Part shown: positions 61,076 to 64,000 of the stretch, piece after piece | Numbering within the stretch: position 1 is the stretch's first letter | Layout of the letters: every line of letters starts with the position of its first letter | Source of the DNA: Siphonodentalium dalli | Taxonomy: Eukaryota; Mollusca; Scaphopoda; Gadilida; Siphonodentaliidae | Assembly: GCA_032622095.1 (NCBI GenBank) | Contig: CP136066.1 | Coordinates: 173,975,164-174,039,163, forward strand | Direction of reading: 5' to 3' | DNA: 64,000 nt | Program-made: the position numbers and the translations under genes | Notes under the pieces: model-generated | What the model was told of the DNA's origin: nothing | The model's database searches: none | What the model saw: the letters and a program-made list of their open reading frames with translations, nothing else

Positions 61076-61767
61076 TTAACCATTTCATGACAGCAGCTTC
61101 CTGAAATGTTGCAAAAACCCTGTGCCAATGCATTCTCTTATATATGCTAGCCTCCCATAGGGAGCCTCATATATGTAAGAGAATGCATTGGCCTAACAGT
61201 ATTTACCTTAACCTTGTAAGGCAGTCTATTCTCTTATGTATGCAAGGCTCACATATATGGGAGACTCACATATATATAAGAGAATGCACTGGCACCCGAT
61301 CATTAACCCTTTCAGTGCCAAGTCCGATTTTTGTATCAACCCATATACCCTGTGCCAATGCATTCTCTTATATATGTGAGTCGACCATAGGTCGCCTCAC
61401 ATATATAAGAGAATGCATTGGCCTAACAATTTTTCATCATTTGTTATTATTTTTTAGAATTTTTTAGAATTTTAATATTTTTTTCTTATATTCTTTAACA
61501 GACTTATTTTGTAGGTTTAGTGCCAGGGAATCTTACGTTTTCCATGGGCATCAAACTTATTACTATGAATACTTGATGATAGTTTTGAGTTATAACATGC
61601 CCCTAAGGTTTATCCAGTTTGTTTTAAATTCACCATAGCATGCTTAAGCATACCCAAAAAATTTAGGGCCGATTTTACAGACCATAAATTAGGGCCGATG
61701 AGATCGGCCCCTGGCACTGAAAGGGTTAATACTGCACCCGTGCAGATCCATCATGAAATGGCTAAAT
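61076..61767. mobile_element. TTAA-type MITE with nested second MITE
   Basis: Left end 'ttaaccatttcatgacagca'; right end 'ccatcatgaaatggctaa', slightly decayed. It contains two hairpins at 61,117-61,193 and 61,227-61,296, then the nested element 61,303-61,729. Confidence 0.72.
61303..61729. mobile_element. TTAA-bounded MITE (CCCTTTCAGTGCC ends), nested
   Basis: It starts 'ttaaccctttcagtgccaag' and ends 'ggcactgaaagggttaa'. Shortly after its left end it carries another 'gccaatgcattctcttatat' hairpin (61,348-61,426), so three insertion events are stacked here. The ends match 21,437-21,642 but the interior differs. Confidence 0.8.
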
Positions 61768-61807
61768 TATAAGAAATAGCAATTGTTTCATTTAAAGATG
61801 CATTCAG

Positions 61808-61945
61808 GGTTCCAGACCTCCAGTTAACCTTTTCTATGCTATGCGGGGTAGCATCACTAAATTCACCCTCTGCGGACCTCATTCTGCAAATGACAGACAC
61901 ACTATTTCAAGGCTTGGTTCCAGACCTCCAGTTAACCTTTTCTAT
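61808..61945. repeat. 30-bp direct duplication flanking a half MITE
   Basis: A 30-bp sequence beginning 'ggttccagacctccagttaa' is present at 61,808-61,837 and 61,916-61,945. Between them lies only the right part of the 254-bp hAT-like MITE ('gctatgcggggtagcatcac' to 'caaggctt'). Confidence 0.8.
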
Positions 61946-62177
61946 ACTAAATGGATTCTTCGATACAAAGTCTACATTTGAATTGTCTATCATTAATTTG
62001 GATAGGTATCCAGAAAAAAAGGAGCAGACGAAAGACATACACAATAATAATTCAAGTGCAGAATGATTCATATTCACTGGTGGGAAATGTTCAGATAATG
62101 TCATTTGTTGAACTTATTATCTGAACATTTCTTGACAGAACTACATATGAATGAGTAGTTAGTATCGAAAGGGTTAA
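61932..62177. mobile_element. TTAA-bounded MITE
   Basis: It starts 'ttaaccttttctatactaa' and ends 'ttagtatcgaaagggttaa'. Near the right side is an internal stem 'atgttcagataat' / 'attatctgaacat' (62,088-62,126). It is a relative of 41,223-41,482. Confidence 0.75.
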
Positions 62178-62417
62178 ACCAACAACATTAAAATCTGATC
62201 TGACATCATTTTCAGCTTTCTTTTGAAAACCAAATATGACATAAACTAGAATTATCAACACCAAAGAATATATTATTATTGAGAATTAACATCGAAACTA
62301 TATGAAATGCAGATAAAATTCAATATTAATGAATATAGCATCTTCCCTGAAGCGCTTATTGTTCCAAACAAATTATTTTATACACTAGGTTCTAAATAAT
62401 GAGTAAATTAGATGTCG

Positions 62418-62668
62418 TAACAAGAGCATCGCCAGGCCGTGGCAAAATACGCCTGTGGTGATTTCAACAATAACTCAGGTGAAAATTGGAGGGCAGAACC
62501 CAAATTCGAACTTGACCTGTATATTGGGCTAGTAAACTCACATACCAAATTTCATTTCATTCAGTTCAGACTTACTACAGTTGTCATCCGGAAATGAAAA
62601 ATGCTAACGGACGGATGGACAGACCAATAACACAATACGTCCCGTTTTTTTCAAAACAGGCGTATAAA
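62418..62668 (+). repeat. Dispersed repeat with GGACGGATGGACAGACC tail and 3' hairpin
   Basis: It carries 'aataactcaggtgaaaattg' and 'ccaaatttcatttcattca', then 'aacggacggatggacagacc', then a terminal hairpin 'acgtcccgttttt' / 'aaaacaggcgt' at ~62,636-62,666. The layout matches the satellite unit's tail-plus-hairpin end, which suggests a related non-autonomous element class. Confidence 0.6.
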
Positions 62669-63180
62669 AATTGGTCTGGAAACCCTGAATACATCTTTAA
62701 GTTTATGAAGTTATAAACATAAACCTTGAGGAACATACTGTAATGCGCTATGTGCGTTACAGAATTTGGCTTCAAACTTTTAAATTATAACAGCATTTAC
62801 TAAATCAAAACAAGAATTATTTCTTATATTAATTTAATTAAAATATTGTCCAAATGCCTACCTTAATTAATTTCGATCTACTCAGGATTTGCAAAATCTA
62901 AGCATGGGCTAGATGGGACAATTGAGACTGTTACTTGTTGAAATAGCAACATGTCTGTAGCATGATGTTTAACCCAATACTCAAGACTGAAACCATTGAA
63001 CAGCTATGAATGAATTCAGTTGTAAATTTAAGAAATTTTGTAACTTGAGAAAAGTTGGGAAAATTACATATACCACCACTAAATTGGATGTAAACAATCA
63101 ATGTGAGACACAGATTCTAAAACATATGTTACCATACATGTAGTAACCAAAATCATTCCAAATAATCAACTCCAATCAAA
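62669..63180. other. Intergenic, nothing recognised
   Basis: AT-rich sequence without recognisable gene or repeat ends. Confidence 0.5.
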
Positions 63181-63420
63181 TTAAACCTTCCATGACCAGC
63201 CATGACTGGAGCTTCATGAAATTTTGCGAAAACCCTGTTCCATAGGGAGCCTCACATATATAAGAGAATACATTGGCCTATCAATATTTACCTTGACCAT
63301 GTAAGCCAGTCCATTAAGTTATATAGGCTCCCTATGGGAGACTTGCATATATAAGAGAATGCACTGGCAGTCTGGCACATGATCTTTAACGCTGCACCAG
63401 TGCAGCTCCCGTCATGAACT
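63181..63420. mobile_element. Decayed TTAA-type MITE with two hairpins
   Basis: Left end 'ttaaaccttccatgacc'; right end 'agctcccgtcatgaact', without an intact TTAA. Inside are a partial first hairpin ('cacatatataagagaataca') and a second one around 63,303-63,380. Confidence 0.65.
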
Positions 63421-64000
63421 TCATCAGTGAAGAAATCACAGCCCTTTGAAGATCCTCTGTCTGAAGTGACGTCATATCATGCCCACACAAAAATATTAGC
63501 AATCAATTTTGGCTGCTCAAACAACCAATTATTCTATCAGTGAGACAATTTCAAATCTTTTTGGATGCCAGTACTTTTTATTTTTAGTATGAATAATGAT
63601 ATGCGATCACATCATTTCTGCACATTTAAGTACTATAATCTTCACTAGGCTGTAAATGCTGACCAGTATTTTTTCTGCATAGGCCTCTCTATTTTGTAGG
63701 TAAATTGCTAAGAATGTAAGCAAAAATTAAATATGTATCTATGATTCCATCCGGTAAGATGACAAAAACAAATTAAAATAACTCAATTCAGCATTACAAA
63801 TGGCTAAAAGGTATGGATGGCCTTCACAATGGGTATTGCTGTTAAAATAGTCAAACTTGTTAAAACCACCATAAACAGAAAGAATATTAAAATACAGACA
63901 GATTTTGTACTTATACCAATCATAAATAGCATGGTATTGTCAAGATCGTAGGCAGTGTTAGTAAACAAAAGTCATGCTATGTTACAGTACAGTACATAAA
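63421..64000. other. Intergenic, nothing recognised
   Basis: AT-rich sequence up to the window edge with no supported feature. Confidence 0.5.

Overview
This is nuclear DNA from a eukaryote, most likely a marine invertebrate animal. It has GT-AG introns, AT-rich intergenic sequence, many foldback mini-transposons (MITEs), and repeats made of ~155-165 bp monomers with CACACA/GACGGACG-type tails. I cannot name the species. Nothing looks bacterial: there are no operons, rRNA genes or CRISPR arrays. Most open reading frames in the window are chance frames inside repeats.

Layout. 1-17,970 is the right-hand part of a composite satellite array whose left edge lies outside the window. 17,760-23,466 ('block A') and 54,255-60,947 ('block B') are two copies of one duplicated segment. 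Block A holds only the last exon of a divergent histone H3-like gene (19,403-19,549). At block B the gene is complete in two coding exons (53,803-54,090 and 55,251-55,397; 144 aa). The satellite in front of block A lies where the intron lies in block B and is collinear with it at its right edge, so it looks like an intronic repeat that expanded to at least 18 kb. 23,467-32,000 is repeat-rich and shows no recognisable gene. 32,076-43,440 is a complete eight-exon gene for a peroxisomal sarcosine/pipecolate oxidase (PIPOX-like, 385 aa), with a LINE fragment and several MITEs in its introns. 43,441-51,300 has no recognisable gene. 51,324-53,614 carries MITEs up to the promoter side of the H3-like gene. 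60,948-64,000 is further MITE and repeat territory.

The two genes are on the + strand and have no evident functional link. The most useful signals are: the H3-like variant, whose tail lacks the Ser10 and Ser28 equivalents; the intron-to-satellite expansion beside its paralogous exon; and the two-copy duplication, which acts as a natural empty-site experiment and exposes target-site duplications of two MITE families (8 bp, hAT-like; TA, Tc1/mariner-like). A third group of foldbacks begins and ends with TTAA, as piggyBac-type elements do.
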